A stretch of DNA of 64,000 bases from Candidatus Competibacteraceae bacterium (GCA_016699715.1 CP065007.1:2542001-2606000), one strand, 5' to 3'. Shown: positions 51,894-61,775, counted from the first letter of the stretch. Notes: generated by a model not told the origin, from the letters alone. Program-made: numbers and translations.

Positions 51894-54017
51894 TCAGAAC
51901 TGCCGCTGTCGCGCTCGCACCTCGACGATGGTCGAGGCGGCGGCGACAGCCTGCCCCAGGGTCATGATTTCCATATCTTCCAGCAATTCCAACATGCGCA
52001 CGAAGACCCCGGCGGTCACCAGAGCATCGCCCAGCGCGGTGTGGCGGCCCGATACCCGCACCCCGAAGCGCTCGGCGATGGCATCCAGACTATGTTCCAG
52101 CGCGTGGTCGTGGAGGAACACCGATAGCAGCAGGGTATCGAGCACCGGGTTATCGAAGACGACACCGCTTTCCGCTTCCTTCAACTTGAGAAACTTCAGG
52201 TCGAACGCGGCGTTGTGCGCGACCAGCACGGCATCGCCGGCGAACTGGCGAAACTGGGGCAACACCAGATGCGCGGGTGGCTTGCCCTGGACCATGTCGT
52301 CGGTGATGCCGTGGAAGCGGGTGGAGTCCTTGGGAACGAGACGGCCGGGATTGACCAGACGATCAAAAGTCTCACCGGTAAGAATGCGGCCATTGACGAT
52401 GCGCACCCCGGCGATGGAAACGATCTCGTCGCCCTCCGAGGGCTTGAGCCCGGTGGTTTCCAGATCGAACACCACGTAATCGAGCGACTTGAGCGGCCGT
52501 TCGGCCAGATCGCCGCCCGGCGCCGTCTGCTGCAACAGGCTGAAATCGTAGAACTCCGGCCGCGGCGGCAGTTCACTGGCCATGTGCATGCCACGAGCCG
52601 GCGGCAGCGGCACCCGAACCCGGGCCCATCCATCGCCGGGGCGGTCGCTCCAGATCTCGCTCTGGTGATGGTCGAGCACGTCGCGCACGGTGAGGCCGCC
52701 AGGGGCACCTGGCAGGACAGCGTCCAGCCAGCCGTCGAGCACGGCCGCCGGCACTGGTTCGCCGCGCCAGACGGTGTCGATATAGATTTGGCGCGGCCCG
52801 GCCTCGGCGCCGATGTCGAAGACCTTGCCGCCGGTCTGGGCGCTGATGCGGCGGACCAGATACTCATGCAGCAGAATGACCGAATGGCTGTCGCCGTGCA
52901 GCCACTGCGGCAGGTGGACCACGGTGACCGCGATGTCCGAGGTTTCTTTCAGCCGCTGCGCCACCAACTCCAACAGAGTGGCGGACAGATCATCGCTCAT
53001 CGGCCAGTAGCCGGTGATCACGTCGCGATACTCGTGGCACAGGCGGTTCACCGTCTCGCTCAGCGCGGTACTCTCCTTGAATACCACTTCATCGAAGGTG
53101 CGGTGCGCGGCCCTATCCATGTCCGGATTGGCGGCCTGCATCTCCGCCGCCGCGCGCAGGTTGGCGATCGGTGCCCGCAAACCCTCGGTGGCTTCGCGCA
53201 GCAGACGGTCGCGCTTGCCCAGCGCCGCCAGATCCTCGGTGATGTCGTTGAAGGTAATGACATAGCCGGTGGGCGATTCCTCAGTGCCGAGAATCAGGGT
53301 CATCTGGGCATGCAGGGTATGCTGGCTGTCGGTGGTGGCACAGACGAAGCGCGTGGTGATACCCATCGGGTGCTGGTGGTGGCGGCCTTCGGCCACACGC
53401 AGGCGCAGGCGGCGGAAGGCATTGGAAACCGGTTCGCGGGTTACCACGGTGAACAACGGGCGACCGAGCCCGAGTTCACCGGTGACGTGCAGGATTTTTA
53501 GAGCCAATTGATTGTACAGCAGCACCTGATTGTTGAGATTGCACACCACCACCCCTTCCTGTAAGTCCATCAGGATGGCTTCCAGCCGGCTTTTCTGCTC
53601 CTCGACCCGCGCGGTGGCGGTGGTCATGGCCTGAAGCAGTTCGCGGTGGTGGGCGGCGAGACGCCGGGTCAGTTCATTGACGGCCTGAAACAACGGCCCC
53701 AACTGGCTCGGTCCGGCGTACTGGATTTCATGATCGGGATTGGCGTGCAGGGTGGTGAGCAGGCCGCGGGTCAGGCTGGTCAGGGGCGCCGCCACCAGTT
53801 GATCGCAGAAAAACCAGGCGGCGGCGATTGCGGCGATCAGAAAGAAGCCGGCGACGGCCGCGTAGTGCATCAGATAGCTCCAGGGTTCGAAGCTCGCCGC
53901 CAGCTTGCCGCTCCGGACCAGCTCGGCGAATGCCAGCCACAGTGCGGTCGTGACCGCCGCCAGCGCGGTGAGAGTGATGGCGGCGAATACCAGCGCAAAA
54001 ACAAGTCGCAGTTTCAT
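51894..54017 (-). CDS. Membrane HAMP-PAS sensor fused to DEDDh 3'-5' exonuclease
   Basis: 707 aa. Two N-terminal membrane helices (~7-30, ~55-73), a HAMP-like linker, a PAS domain (~145-270, LEAILMDLQEGVVVCNLNNQ), then a region resembling a histidine-kinase dimerisation/ATPase segment without obvious phospho-His. The C-terminal DnaQ-like exonuclease has all catalytic parts: VFDLETTG (DxE), HNAAFDLKF (D) and GRHTALGDA (H...D), ~residues 515-690. Unusual join of a sensor to a nuclease. Encoded with the CBS/DUF294 gene and symporter upstream; function unknown, possibly nucleotide/RNA turnover in response to a signal. Confidence 0.85.
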   Translation of the reverse strand: MKLRLVFALVFAAITLTALAAVTTALWLAFAELVRSGKLAASFEPWSYLMHYAAVAGFFLIAAIAAAWFFCDQLVAAPLTSLTRGLLTTLHANPDHEIQYAGPSQLGPLFQAVNELTRRLAAHHRELLQAMTTATARVEEQKSRLEAILMDLQEGVVVCNLNNQVLLYNQLALKILHVTGELGLGRPLFTVVTREPVSNAFRRLRLRVAEGRHHQHPMGITTRFVCATTDSQHTLHAQMTLILGTEESPTGYVITFNDITEDLAALGKRDRLLREATEGLRAPIANLRAAAEMQAANPDMDRAAHRTFDEVVFKESTALSETVNRLCHEYRDVITGYWPMSDDLSATLLELVAQRLKETSDIAVTVVHLPQWLHGDSHSVILLHEYLVRRISAQTGGKVFDIGAEAGPRQIYIDTVWRGEPVPAAVLDGWLDAVLPGAPGGLTVRDVLDHHQSEIWSDRPGDGWARVRVPLPPARGMHMASELPPRPEFYDFSLLQQTAPGGDLAERPLKSLDYVVFDLETTGLKPSEGDEIVSIAGVRIVNGRILTGETFDRLVNPGRLVPKDSTRFHGITDDMVQGKPPAHLVLPQFRQFAGDAVLVAHNAAFDLKFLKLKEAESGVVFDNPVLDTLLLSVFLHDHALEHSLDAIAERFGVRVSGRHTALGDALVTAGVFVRMLELLEDMEIMTLGQAVAAASTIVEVRARQRQF

Positions 54018-54062
54018 GGATTCGTTGGGTTTCGTTGTTCAGGACGCCGGCACTGGCGCCGA

Positions 54063-55526
54063 TCAGGACAGATGGCCGGCCAGCTCGGCACGGACTCGGT
54101 CACGTAACCGGTCAATAGCCTTCATGGCGTCCGCCAGATGTTCCTTGGCTCGCTTGGACAGACTATCGGGATGGACGAAGTAGGTGATTTTCCTGGCTGT
54201 GCGGAAATCAGCGATCTGCTGACTCAATAATAGATTGGTGATTTGGACGAAACTGCCTTTGAGATCTTCGCGTTCGGTGGCGTCAAGAATGCCGAGATTG
54301 TGCAGGGCATCGATCCGCGCTAGCGTCCCGGTTTGCTCCACGCCTTCACGGAGACTGAACAGCCGCGCGCCCTCCACCAAAGGCAGCAGGGCGTGATGCT
54401 TGAGGTTAATCTGGCCGCGATAATAGGGGTCTTCCTTTTCGGTGACGAAGCCGCCGAACAGCCCGAGACCAACATTGTGGTCGCTGGTTTCCTCGTACAT
54501 CGCCCGTAAAAACGCGCGATCTTCGCGCAGCATCGTCGTGACATGGCCGCGCAGGCGACCCGCCAGTTCGTGGCGATGTCCCCACACCGGCTGGAAATCG
54601 AAAAAGATATCGGATAACTGGAGGGCGATCCGATTGCGCTTGCGTCCCCAGCCATCCAGTTGTCGGAACCACTGCGACAGGGTCTTGCGCCACATCGGAT
54701 TGACCGCCATGCAATAACCGCGGCACAGCGGCAGGCCGACCGTGTCGAGGCTGGCGACCAGTCGGCTCGCCAGCTCCATGAAATAGCCGTCGATGCGGTT
54801 GTGCTCTTCGTCGGGGTAGTCCTCGATGATGAAACCATTGTCCTGGTCGGGGCCGATGAAATTCTCGCCCCGACCGCCCGAACCCATGACGATGACCGAG
54901 AAATCGACCGGCGGCTTGCCCCAGCCCTCGGCATCAAGACCGGCGATGCATAGATCGGTCACGCGTCGGTAGATGTCATTGTTGATATGGGTCAGCAGGG
55001 CTTGAATTTCGGGTGCCGGCAGACCGTCGTCCAGCAGTTCGGCGGCCAGTTCGACCTGGGCGGTCTTGACCTGTTTGAGCCCTTCGAGCGTGCCCTCGTG
55101 CGTGATCAAATCGATTTGCTGCACCATCTGTTCGGACGCCGCCGACAGGGCATCGTACAGATCGAGGATGCCGACCACGGTGTGGTTTTCGTCCAGCACC
55201 GGCAAGTGGCGCAGGTTGTAACGCCGCATCCGGCCGATGGCGTGGTAGAGATACTCGCCGGCGGGAATGGTCAACACCCGGCGGGTCATCACTTGATCGA
55301 CGGGGGTTTCGGGAGGAACCTGGAACGCGATTCGCCGGGTCACGTCCTGTTCGGTGAGAAGACCGAGCAGGCGCCCGCTGGCGTCGGTGACGACCACGCT
55401 GGACAGGTGGTCGCCGAACATCTGCTGGACGGCTTCGGCACAGCTCGTGCCCGACAGCACCGTCGGCGGACGGTCGCGCATGAAGTCGCGAACCAGTTTG
55501 CTGAAAATCGCCGTTTGAGATCGCAC
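54063..55526 (-). CDS. CBS-domain DUF294 nucleotidyltransferase-like signalling protein
   Basis: 487 aa from GTG 55526. Two CBS domains (~10-130) that typically bind adenine nucleotides, then DUF294 with the nucleotidyltransferase-like motif MGSGGRGENFIGPDQDNGFI, as in the GlnD family (GS..GR....D.D). A helical C-terminal substrate domain (DUF294_C) follows. Possibly a uridylyl/adenylyltransferase that senses energy charge. Companion of the exonuclease gene (45-nt gap) and linked in many genomes to a DUF4212/actP-type symporter, as here. Confidence 0.87.
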   Translation of the reverse strand: MRSQTAIFSKLVRDFMRDRPPTVLSGTSCAEAVQQMFGDHLSSVVVTDASGRLLGLLTEQDVTRRIAFQVPPETPVDQVMTRRVLTIPAGEYLYHAIGRMRRYNLRHLPVLDENHTVVGILDLYDALSAASEQMVQQIDLITHEGTLEGLKQVKTAQVELAAELLDDGLPAPEIQALLTHINNDIYRRVTDLCIAGLDAEGWGKPPVDFSVIVMGSGGRGENFIGPDQDNGFIIEDYPDEEHNRIDGYFMELASRLVASLDTVGLPLCRGYCMAVNPMWRKTLSQWFRQLDGWGRKRNRIALQLSDIFFDFQPVWGHRHELAGRLRGHVTTMLREDRAFLRAMYEETSDHNVGLGLFGGFVTEKEDPYYRGQINLKHHALLPLVEGARLFSLREGVEQTGTLARIDALHNLGILDATEREDLKGSFVQITNLLLSQQIADFRTARKITYFVHPDSLSKRAKEHLADAMKAIDRLRDRVRAELAGHLS

Positions 55527-55575
55527 CCCGCTCCCTCCGCAGCCGCCAAACGCGCCTGAATGGACGGCTAGGGTA

Positions 55576-56154
55576 TCAAGCCAGACTCAGGATCGAAACC
55601 GAGAAGGCGGCGAATAGAGCAACGGCAAACAGGGCGCGGGTGGACGGGAAGTTTTGGGTGATGCGAAACACTTGGTAGAGACCTGCGAGAAACAAGGCCG
55701 CGCCGAAAACGGCCAGCGTTTGATAGATCAGTGGTATCGGTCCAGCAGAATGAGCAGTCGTGGTCGTCACGGCGACCGTGAACGCCACTGCTGGCAATGC
55801 CGGCAGGGTCAACGGCAATAAATAGCCGCCCGCCCGGTAGAGCAGACCTAGTTCACCCCGACCGCCTAATGCCTTGGCCATGAGCCAAGCCACCAGCATG
55901 ATGCCGATATGGATCATGATTGTGATCAGAACACCGGGCAGAATGTTACCCAGCATCAGAACCCAGAACGGAATATTTGTGACCGGGATGCCTTTCAACT
56001 CGCCGCCGATAGAGCGTTGCAGCAGGGCGACCAGAATGCCGTAAATCACCCCGACCAGGATGATAAAGGCGCTGATCCAAAGTGGAGCGCGCCGATTTTC
56101 ACAAGCGTGTATGCAAGCTTGTGGCTGTAGGAGAAAAATATCGAGAATAGGCAA
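55576..56154 (-). CDS. Yip1 family membrane protein
   Basis: 192 aa. Five predicted helices; ISAFIILVGVIYGILVALL and LPALPAVAFTVAVTTTTA. Short cytoplasmic N-terminus. Typical bacterial YIP1-domain protein, function unknown. Sits between the symporter and DUF294 genes on the same strand. Confidence 0.75.
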   Translation of the reverse strand: MPILDIFLLQPQACIHACENRRAPLWISAFIILVGVIYGILVALLQRSIGGELKGIPVTNIPFWVLMLGNILPGVLITIMIHIGIMLVAWLMAKALGGRGELGLLYRAGGYLLPLTLPALPAVAFTVAVTTTTAHSAGPIPLIYQTLAVFGAALFLAGLYQVFRITQNFPSTRALFAVALFAAFSVSILSLA

Positions 56155-56167
56155 TTTCTACCCCCCA

Positions 56168-56206
56168 CCCTAACCCTCCCCCACAAGGGGGGAGGGAATC
56201 TTAGGG
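56168..56206. repeat. REP-like palindromic element
   Basis: Outer arms CCCTAA/TTAGGG and inner arms CCCTCCCCC/GGGGGAGGG around a 5-nt loop, between yip1 and the symporter. Sequence type resembles widespread GC-rich intergenic repeats of proteobacteria. It could act as a transcript stabiliser or attenuator between the two genes. Confidence 0.6.
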
Positions 56207-56219
56207 AGAGTGTTAACGG

Positions 56220-58382
56220 CTACTGTTGACCAGAAGCCGGTTGAGCAGCCGGAGCCGATTCGGCCGCTGGGGCTTCGGCCGCTGGGGCTTCGGCCGCATT
56301 GGTTACTGCGTCGGTTGCCGCGTCTGCCGCATCGGCTGCCGCGTCCGCCGCATCGGTTGTTGCATCGGCTGCCGCGTCCGCCGCATCGGCTGCCGCGTCT
56401 GCCGCATCGGTTGCCGCATCGGCTGCCGCGTCTGCCGCATCGGCTGCCGCGTCGGTTGCCGCGTCCGCCGCATCGGTTGTTGCATCGGCTGCCGCGTCTG
56501 CCGCATTGCTTGCTGCGTCGGCTGCTGTTCCTGCTGCTGCTTTTACGGCTTCTGTTGCATCAGTTGCGGCTTTTGCTGCTGCATCTACCACCGGCGCCGG
56601 GGCGGCTGGCGCGGCAGCGGCCGGCGCTTCCACTGGCTTGGCGTAAGTCGGATCAGGCATGGCTGACCAGATCATGAGCGCCAAGGCAAGGGCAGCGGTC
56701 ACCAAAGCGAAGGTGTTGCTGCTATAGCGTTTGGAATCATAGTTCTGCCAACCGTGAATACGATCGATCTCACGCAGTACCTTCTCGTTCTTTTCGCCAC
56801 CGGTTAGCAGGCTGACGACGACAATCGTGAACCAGGCCGCCGACATGGTGAAGATACCGGTGACCAAATGCACGATGGGTCCCGCGTCAATCAGCGTGAA
56901 ATCGCCCAGTTTGCCCTTGCTGAAAAACAGGACGCCGGACAGGATACCACCGACGAGCAGACCGGCGATCGCGCCCGCTTTGTTGGCGCCTTTCCACCAG
57001 ATGCCGAGAACCAGCACCGGGGTGAAGGTCGAGGCCGCTACGATAAAGGCCCAGATCACGCTGGTTAGCAGAAAATCCGGGGGATTGAGTGCCAGACCGA
57101 TGGTGGCCAGGCCACCCAGCGCGGTGAAGATGTAACCCATCTTGACCTTGCTCTTATCCTCGGCTTTTGGGTTGATCGTTTCGTAGATGTCGCTGCCGAG
57201 GCCAGAGCCAATCACCATCAGCAGACCACCGATGGTCGAAAAACCCGCTGCCAGCGCACCAGCCACCGGCATCGCCGCGATCCAGCCCGGCGTCAACGCC
57301 TGACTCATCACGACGATCAGCAGGTCCGCCTCTTTCGCCTGGATTTGCAGACCTTGGGCATTCAACTCATTCACGGTGTAGAGCTTGGCGGCGAAGCCGA
57401 TGGCAAAGGTGGTGAAAAACACCAGGCCAACGAAGAAGGTGCCCCATAAGGTTGACATCTTGGCGTCGCGAATCGAAGGCGCCGTAAAATAGCGCATGGC
57501 GATATGCGGCAAGCCCATGGTCCCGCAGGCAATAGAGAAGAACACGCCACAATAGAACTTGAAACTCATCGGCACGGTGCCGTTCACGGTGAGGAACGGA
57601 TTAAAATAGGAGGCCATGACCTCATTCATCTGCGGCACCAGGTCAGCGTAGCCGAACGGTGGGAAGAAGCTGGCCGGACCGGCGCCGATCTTCAGCAGGA
57701 TGATCACCGCCGGTACGTACAGCGCAATGATCATGATGATGGCCTGCAAGGTCTGGTTGTAGGACAGGCCGTACATGCCGCCGATGGTGACGTAAGCCGT
57801 GACGACCAGGCCACCGACGATCAATCCGGTCGTGTAATCCCAGTGGAACATCACCTGGAAGACGTTGCCGACACCTTTCATCTGGCCAATCAAATAGAGC
57901 TGGGCCAGGAAGATCATGCAGATCACGGCAACCACCTTGGCGGTCCGCCCGAAGCGCTCGCCGATAAACTGCATGCTGGTAAACTTGCCCCAACGGCGCA
58001 ATGCGGGCGCCAGCGCAACCGAAATCAATACGAAGCCGCCGGTGAAGCTCATCACCAGCGCCACGACGTAATACTGCATCTTCCACAGCAGGGCGGTAAA
58101 ACCCAGGAAGGTGGCCAGACTCATGTAGTTGGAACTCATGGCCAAGCCGTTCGCGAGCGGGCCAATACTGCGGCCCGCGGTAAAGTAATCGTCGCTGGAC
58201 GCAACCCGTTTCTTCGACAGCCAACCGACATAGAGGAAGGAGCCGATCATCAGCAGGGTGTAGATGATGCCGAGCGTCGAGACCGTTGCTGACGGTTCGA
58301 AGACGTAGTACTTGGGTTCCTCAGCTTGCGCAAGAGCCAGCGCGGGCAGGAACAGGGCTATCAGCGCTAGAAACCGGCTCAT
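56220..58382 (-). CDS. actP: Sodium:solute (acetate-type) symporter ActP-like with long Ala/Asp repeat tail
   Basis: 720 aa. N-terminal signal-like helix (LIALFLPALALAQA), then about thirteen membrane helices with SSS family motifs (SSDDYFTAGRSIGPLANGLAMSSNY... and AAGFSTIGGLLMVIGSGLGSDIY). Belongs to the VC_2705-type subfamily partnered with DUF4212 proteins. The last ~140 residues after the final helix are a low-complexity run of DAADAA/TDAADAA units encoded by near-repeats (~56290-56570). Overlaps the DUF4212 gene by 4 nt. Together they should import acetate or a similar acid for Acs. Confidence 0.88.
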   Translation of the reverse strand: MSRFLALIALFLPALALAQAEEPKYYVFEPSATVSTLGIIYTLLMIGSFLYVGWLSKKRVASSDDYFTAGRSIGPLANGLAMSSNYMSLATFLGFTALLWKMQYYVVALVMSFTGGFVLISVALAPALRRWGKFTSMQFIGERFGRTAKVVAVICMIFLAQLYLIGQMKGVGNVFQVMFHWDYTTGLIVGGLVVTAYVTIGGMYGLSYNQTLQAIIMIIALYVPAVIILLKIGAGPASFFPPFGYADLVPQMNEVMASYFNPFLTVNGTVPMSFKFYCGVFFSIACGTMGLPHIAMRYFTAPSIRDAKMSTLWGTFFVGLVFFTTFAIGFAAKLYTVNELNAQGLQIQAKEADLLIVVMSQALTPGWIAAMPVAGALAAGFSTIGGLLMVIGSGLGSDIYETINPKAEDKSKVKMGYIFTALGGLATIGLALNPPDFLLTSVIWAFIVAASTFTPVLVLGIWWKGANKAGAIAGLLVGGILSGVLFFSKGKLGDFTLIDAGPIVHLVTGIFTMSAAWFTIVVVSLLTGGEKNEKVLREIDRIHGWQNYDSKRYSSNTFALVTAALALALMIWSAMPDPTYAKPVEAPAAAAPAAPAPVVDAAAKAATDATEAVKAAAGTAADAASNAADAAADATTDAADAATDAAADAADAAADAATDAADAAADAADAAADATTDAADAAADAADAATDAVTNAAEAPAAEAPAAESAPAAQPASGQQ
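56290..56570 (-). repeat. Ala/Asp low-complexity repeat in the symporter tail
   Basis: Degenerate tandem units of GCxGCxGACGC type encode (A/T)DAADAA. Opposite-strand open frames are byproducts of the periodicity. Unit number is likely variable between strains. Confidence 0.85.
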
Positions 58383-58675
58383 GGGTTGCCTCCTGGCGAG
58401 CTGTCCGCTGCTCCGCTGCTGGAATCGTTGATTTCCTGGTCAACTTTTTCGCTGATCTGGATGTAGATCCAGAAAACCGGGATCAGCACCAGCCAGCCGA
58501 TGACAATGGTCAGCCAGTAGTCGGCTGGAAACCCAAAGATCGTCATCTTGTTCAGTTCGGGGAACAAGAAATACATGGGGAAAATGTGGGTCATCAAGGT
58601 GACCACCACAAAAGCAATCAGTGTCGTTCGACACTGTTTTTTATAGGCATCATGCATTCGCTCGTCATTCGTCAT
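58379..58675 (-). CDS. DUF4212 small subunit of sodium/solute symporter
   Basis: 98 aa. Two membrane helices (LIAFVVVTLMTHIFPMYFLF and YWLTIVIGWLVLIPVFWIYI). Companion of the downstream symporter, overlapping its start by 4 nt. A Ser/Gly/Asp-rich tail at the C-terminus. Analogous to YjcH next to ActP. The region 58676-59005 upstream is non-coding and divergent with tex. Confidence 0.9.
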   Translation of the reverse strand: MTNDERMHDAYKKQCRTTLIAFVVVTLMTHIFPMYFLFPELNKMTIFGFPADYWLTIVIGWLVLIPVFWIYIQISEKVDQEINDSSSGAADSSPGGNP

Positions 58676-59005
58676 TCGCTTTTCCTCACGAGGTTATTGT
58701 CATGTTTTTGTCGCATTGCGGCGCTCCGAGGCTGACCGTTTTGCCCCACTTGGATGCGCCCACCAACACAGAATAGAACGAAAAATGTATATTTTGACCC
58801 GAATGTTTCTTAAATCCGCCGTTGGTGGCGGAGATTGCCCCTCTGTGCCGCATCGATTCTGGATGGATCTGGGGATGGACCCACGCCCGCGCGACGCCAG
58901 CAGGGCCGCCGAGAGGATCTGCGCCAAAGCGAACTCTTGAAAGCAGAGCGGCGATGTCTTACAAGTGCTTCGCCTCCCACCACACAGAGCCAACGATTCA
59001 TCCCC

Positions 59006-61339
59006 ATGACCCTTGTCGCCACTCTCGCCCGCGAACTCGCCGTCCGGGAAAGCCAGATCGAAGCCGCCGTCACCCTGCTGGATGGCGGCGCCACCGTGCC
59101 CTTCGTCGCCCGCTACCGCAAGGAAGCCACCGGTGGGCTGGACGATACCCAACTGCGCCTGCTGGAAGAACGGCTCGGCTACCTGCGGGAGTTGGAGGAC
59201 CGGCGCGGCGTCATCCTGACCAGCATCCGTGAACAGGGGCAATTGAGCGCTGAACTGGAAACCGCCCTCCTCGCCGCCGACACCAAGACCCGGCTGGAGG
59301 ACCTGTATCTACCTTACAAGCCCAAGCGCCGCACCAAGGCGCAAATCGCCCGCGAAGCCGGACTGGCGCCGCTGGCTCACGGCCTGCTGGCCGACCCCAC
59401 ACAGACGCCCGAGCAGGTTGCCGCTGGCTTCGTGGATGTCGAGCGTGGCGTGGCCGATGTCAAGGCGGCATTGGATGGGGCACGGCAGATTCTGATGGAG
59501 GAGTTCGCCGAGAGCGCCGAATTGCTGGCCGAGTTGCGCGAGTATCTATGGGACAACGCGGTGCTGCATTCGCAACTGCTTGAAGGCAAGACTGAGGAAG
59601 GCGCCAAGTTTCGCGACTACTTCGACTACCGGGAAGCGCTCCGGCAGGTTCCCTCTCATCGCGCCCTGGCGTTGTTCCGGGGCCGCAATGAAGGGATATT
59701 GCAGATGACGCTGGAAATCGGCGATCCCGAAGCCCCTGGACCCGACCCCGGCGAGCGGCGGGTCGCCGCTCATTTTGGCATTCGTGACGAGGGCCGGCCC
59801 GCCGATGGCTGGCTGCGAGAAACCACTCGCTGGGCCTGGAAGGTTAAGCTGCTGTCGCATCTGGAGACCGAATTGAAGCAACGCGTGCGCGAAGCCGCCG
59901 AGGAAGAGGCAATTCGAGTATTCGCCAGTAATTTGCGCGATCTGCTGCTGGCCGCGCCGGCCGGTGCCCGGCCGACCTTGGGGCTGGACCCCGGACTGCG
60001 CACCGGGGTCAAGGTGGCGGTGGTGGACGTCACCGGCAAGTTGGTGGATACCGCGACCATTTATCCCCATGCCCCGCGCAAGCAGTGGGACGAGAGCCTG
60101 CACGCGCTGGCGGAACTGTGCCGCCGGCACAAGGTGGAGTTGCTCAGCATCGGCAACGGCACCGCCTCGCGCGAAACCGACCGATTGGCGACCGAGTTGA
60201 TGCAACGCCATCCCGAACTGCGTCTGCAAAAACTGATGGTGTCGGAAGCCGGGGCTTCGGTCTATTCCGCCTCGGAGCTGGCGGCGCGGGAGTTTCCCGA
60301 GGTGGACGTGTCCTTGCGCGGGGCGGTGTCCATCGCCCGCCGCCTGCAAGACCCGTTGGCGGAGCTGGTCAAGATTGAACCGAAAGCCATTGGCGTGGGC
60401 CAGTATCAACACGACGTCGGACAAACCCGGCTGGCACGGAGCCTGGATGCGGTGGTCGAGGATTGCGTCAACGCGGTCGGCGTGGACGTGAATACCGCCT
60501 CGGCGCCGTTGTTGGCGCGGGTGGCCGGGCTGAACGCGGCGCTGGCCCGCAACATCGTCGAGCATCGCGACGCCAACGGCCCGTTCCGGCGGCGGGAACA
60601 GTTGCTGAAAATTTCCCGGTTGGGCGACAAAACCTTCGAACAGGCCGCCGGTTTTCTGCGGATTCTCAATGGCGACAATCCGCTGGACCGTTCCGCCGTC
60701 CACCCGGAAGCCTATCCGCTGGTCGAACGCATCCTCGCCGGCAGCGGGCGTGGCTTGCACGAGGTGCTGGGCAACGCCGCCTTTCTCAAGACGCTGGAGC
60801 CGGCCCGCTTTACCGATGAGCGCTTTGGCTTGCCGACCGTGCGCGACATTCTGGCGGAACTGGAAAAACCGGGGCGCGATCCCCGGCCCGAGTTCAAGAC
60901 CGCCACGTTCCAGGAGGGTGTGGAAAAGCTGGCCGATTTACAGCCGGGGATGGTGCTGGAAGGGGTGGTGACCAATGTTGCCAACTTCGGCGCGTTCATC
61001 GATATCGGTGTGCATCAGGACGGGCTGGCACATGTGTCGGCGCTGGCGGACCGCTTTGTAAAAGATCCGCGCGAGGTGGTCAAGGTCGGTCAGGTGGTGA
61101 AGGTCAAGGTGTTGGAGGTGGATCTGGAGCGACGGCGCATCGCCCTGACCCTGCGCCTGAGTCAACCGCTTGCCGGCGAGCAGGATCGCCAGGTACCCGC
61201 CGCCGCGCCGCCCGCCGCCCGCGAGCGGAATCGGCCGCGCAAGGACCGCTCCAGCGGTCGCGACCGTCAGGAGCCGCCGCCGGAAAATCGTCCGGGTGCC
61301 TTGGCCGAGGCGTTTGCCCGCGCGCGACGGGACAAGTGA
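59006..61339 (+). CDS. tex: Tex family transcription accessory protein (YhgF)
   Basis: 777 aa from ATG 59006 (MTLVATLARELAVRESQIEAA). YqgF-like RNase H fold (LGLDPGLRTGVKVAVVD), helix-hairpin-helix repeats (VGVDVNTASAPLLARVAGL, FEQAAGFLRI) and a C-terminal S1 RNA-binding domain (GMVLEGVVTNVANFGAFIDIGVHQDGLAH). A ~60-residue basic, Pro/Arg-rich tail follows. Binds RNA polymerase and RNA; affects gene expression of toxins/stress genes in other bacteria. Confidence 0.96.
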   Translation: MTLVATLARELAVRESQIEAAVTLLDGGATVPFVARYRKEATGGLDDTQLRLLEERLGYLRELEDRRGVILTSIREQGQLSAELETALLAADTKTRLEDLYLPYKPKRRTKAQIAREAGLAPLAHGLLADPTQTPEQVAAGFVDVERGVADVKAALDGARQILMEEFAESAELLAELREYLWDNAVLHSQLLEGKTEEGAKFRDYFDYREALRQVPSHRALALFRGRNEGILQMTLEIGDPEAPGPDPGERRVAAHFGIRDEGRPADGWLRETTRWAWKVKLLSHLETELKQRVREAAEEEAIRVFASNLRDLLLAAPAGARPTLGLDPGLRTGVKVAVVDVTGKLVDTATIYPHAPRKQWDESLHALAELCRRHKVELLSIGNGTASRETDRLATELMQRHPELRLQKLMVSEAGASVYSASELAAREFPEVDVSLRGAVSIARRLQDPLAELVKIEPKAIGVGQYQHDVGQTRLARSLDAVVEDCVNAVGVDVNTASAPLLARVAGLNAALARNIVEHRDANGPFRRREQLLKISRLGDKTFEQAAGFLRILNGDNPLDRSAVHPEAYPLVERILAGSGRGLHEVLGNAAFLKTLEPARFTDERFGLPTVRDILAELEKPGRDPRPEFKTATFQEGVEKLADLQPGMVLEGVVTNVANFGAFIDIGVHQDGLAHVSALADRFVKDPREVVKVGQVVKVKVLEVDLERRRIALTLRLSQPLAGEQDRQVPAAAPPAARERNRPRKDRSSGRDRQEPPPENRPGALAEAFARARRDK

Positions 61340-61376
61340 CGCCGGTGGTGAACCGCCGGCGCGGCGAGGCTGGCGC

Positions 61377-61667
61377 TCAGTCTTCCCGGTCGGCGAGCAG
61401 GTCGTTCTCGTCGCTGAACTCTTCGTCCTTGTCGTAGCCCAGGTCGTCCGGCTCGATTTCATCGTAGGGGCCGGACCAGTCTTCCGGCGCTTCGATGGTC
61501 TCCAGTGGCAGCTCGTACCAGATGTCCAGATCCATCTCTTCCAATTCGCCGTCGAAGTACTGGATTTCGACCGTCTGCGCGTCTTCGTCCAGAGCAACGA
61601 CTTCGAAATCGTTGCCGGTATCCTCGTTGTGGTACCAATTGCCGATGATGGGATCAACATCGCTCAT
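61377..61667 (-). CDS. Small acidic conserved protein
   Basis: 96 aa, strongly acidic. ATG 61667 with CAGGAG upstream. Opens MSDVDPIIGNWYHNEDTGNDF and has DGELEEMDLDIWYEL; ends in Asp/Glu-rich repeats (YDKDEEFSDENDLLADRED). Resembles the small DUF6763-type proteins of gammaproteobacteria as far as I recall. No function known. Convergent with tex. Confidence 0.75.
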   Translation of the reverse strand: MSDVDPIIGNWYHNEDTGNDFEVVALDEDAQTVEIQYFDGELEEMDLDIWYELPLETIEAPEDWSGPYDEIEPDDLGYDKDEEFSDENDLLADRED

Positions 61668-61775
61668 AACCGGTCTCCTGCTGAAATCGGGAAGTGGGCG
61701 GGCCGCCGGTGGGGGCGGCGTTGTCATATCCTGGTAGCGACCAGTGATCATTTATTATCTCTTTAATTCTTAACG

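Noticed and set aside
56210..56677. Leu/Arg/Pro- or Cys/Gly-rich frames opposite the symporter tail
   Set aside because: By-products of the periodic Ala/Asp-coding repeat on the minus strand.
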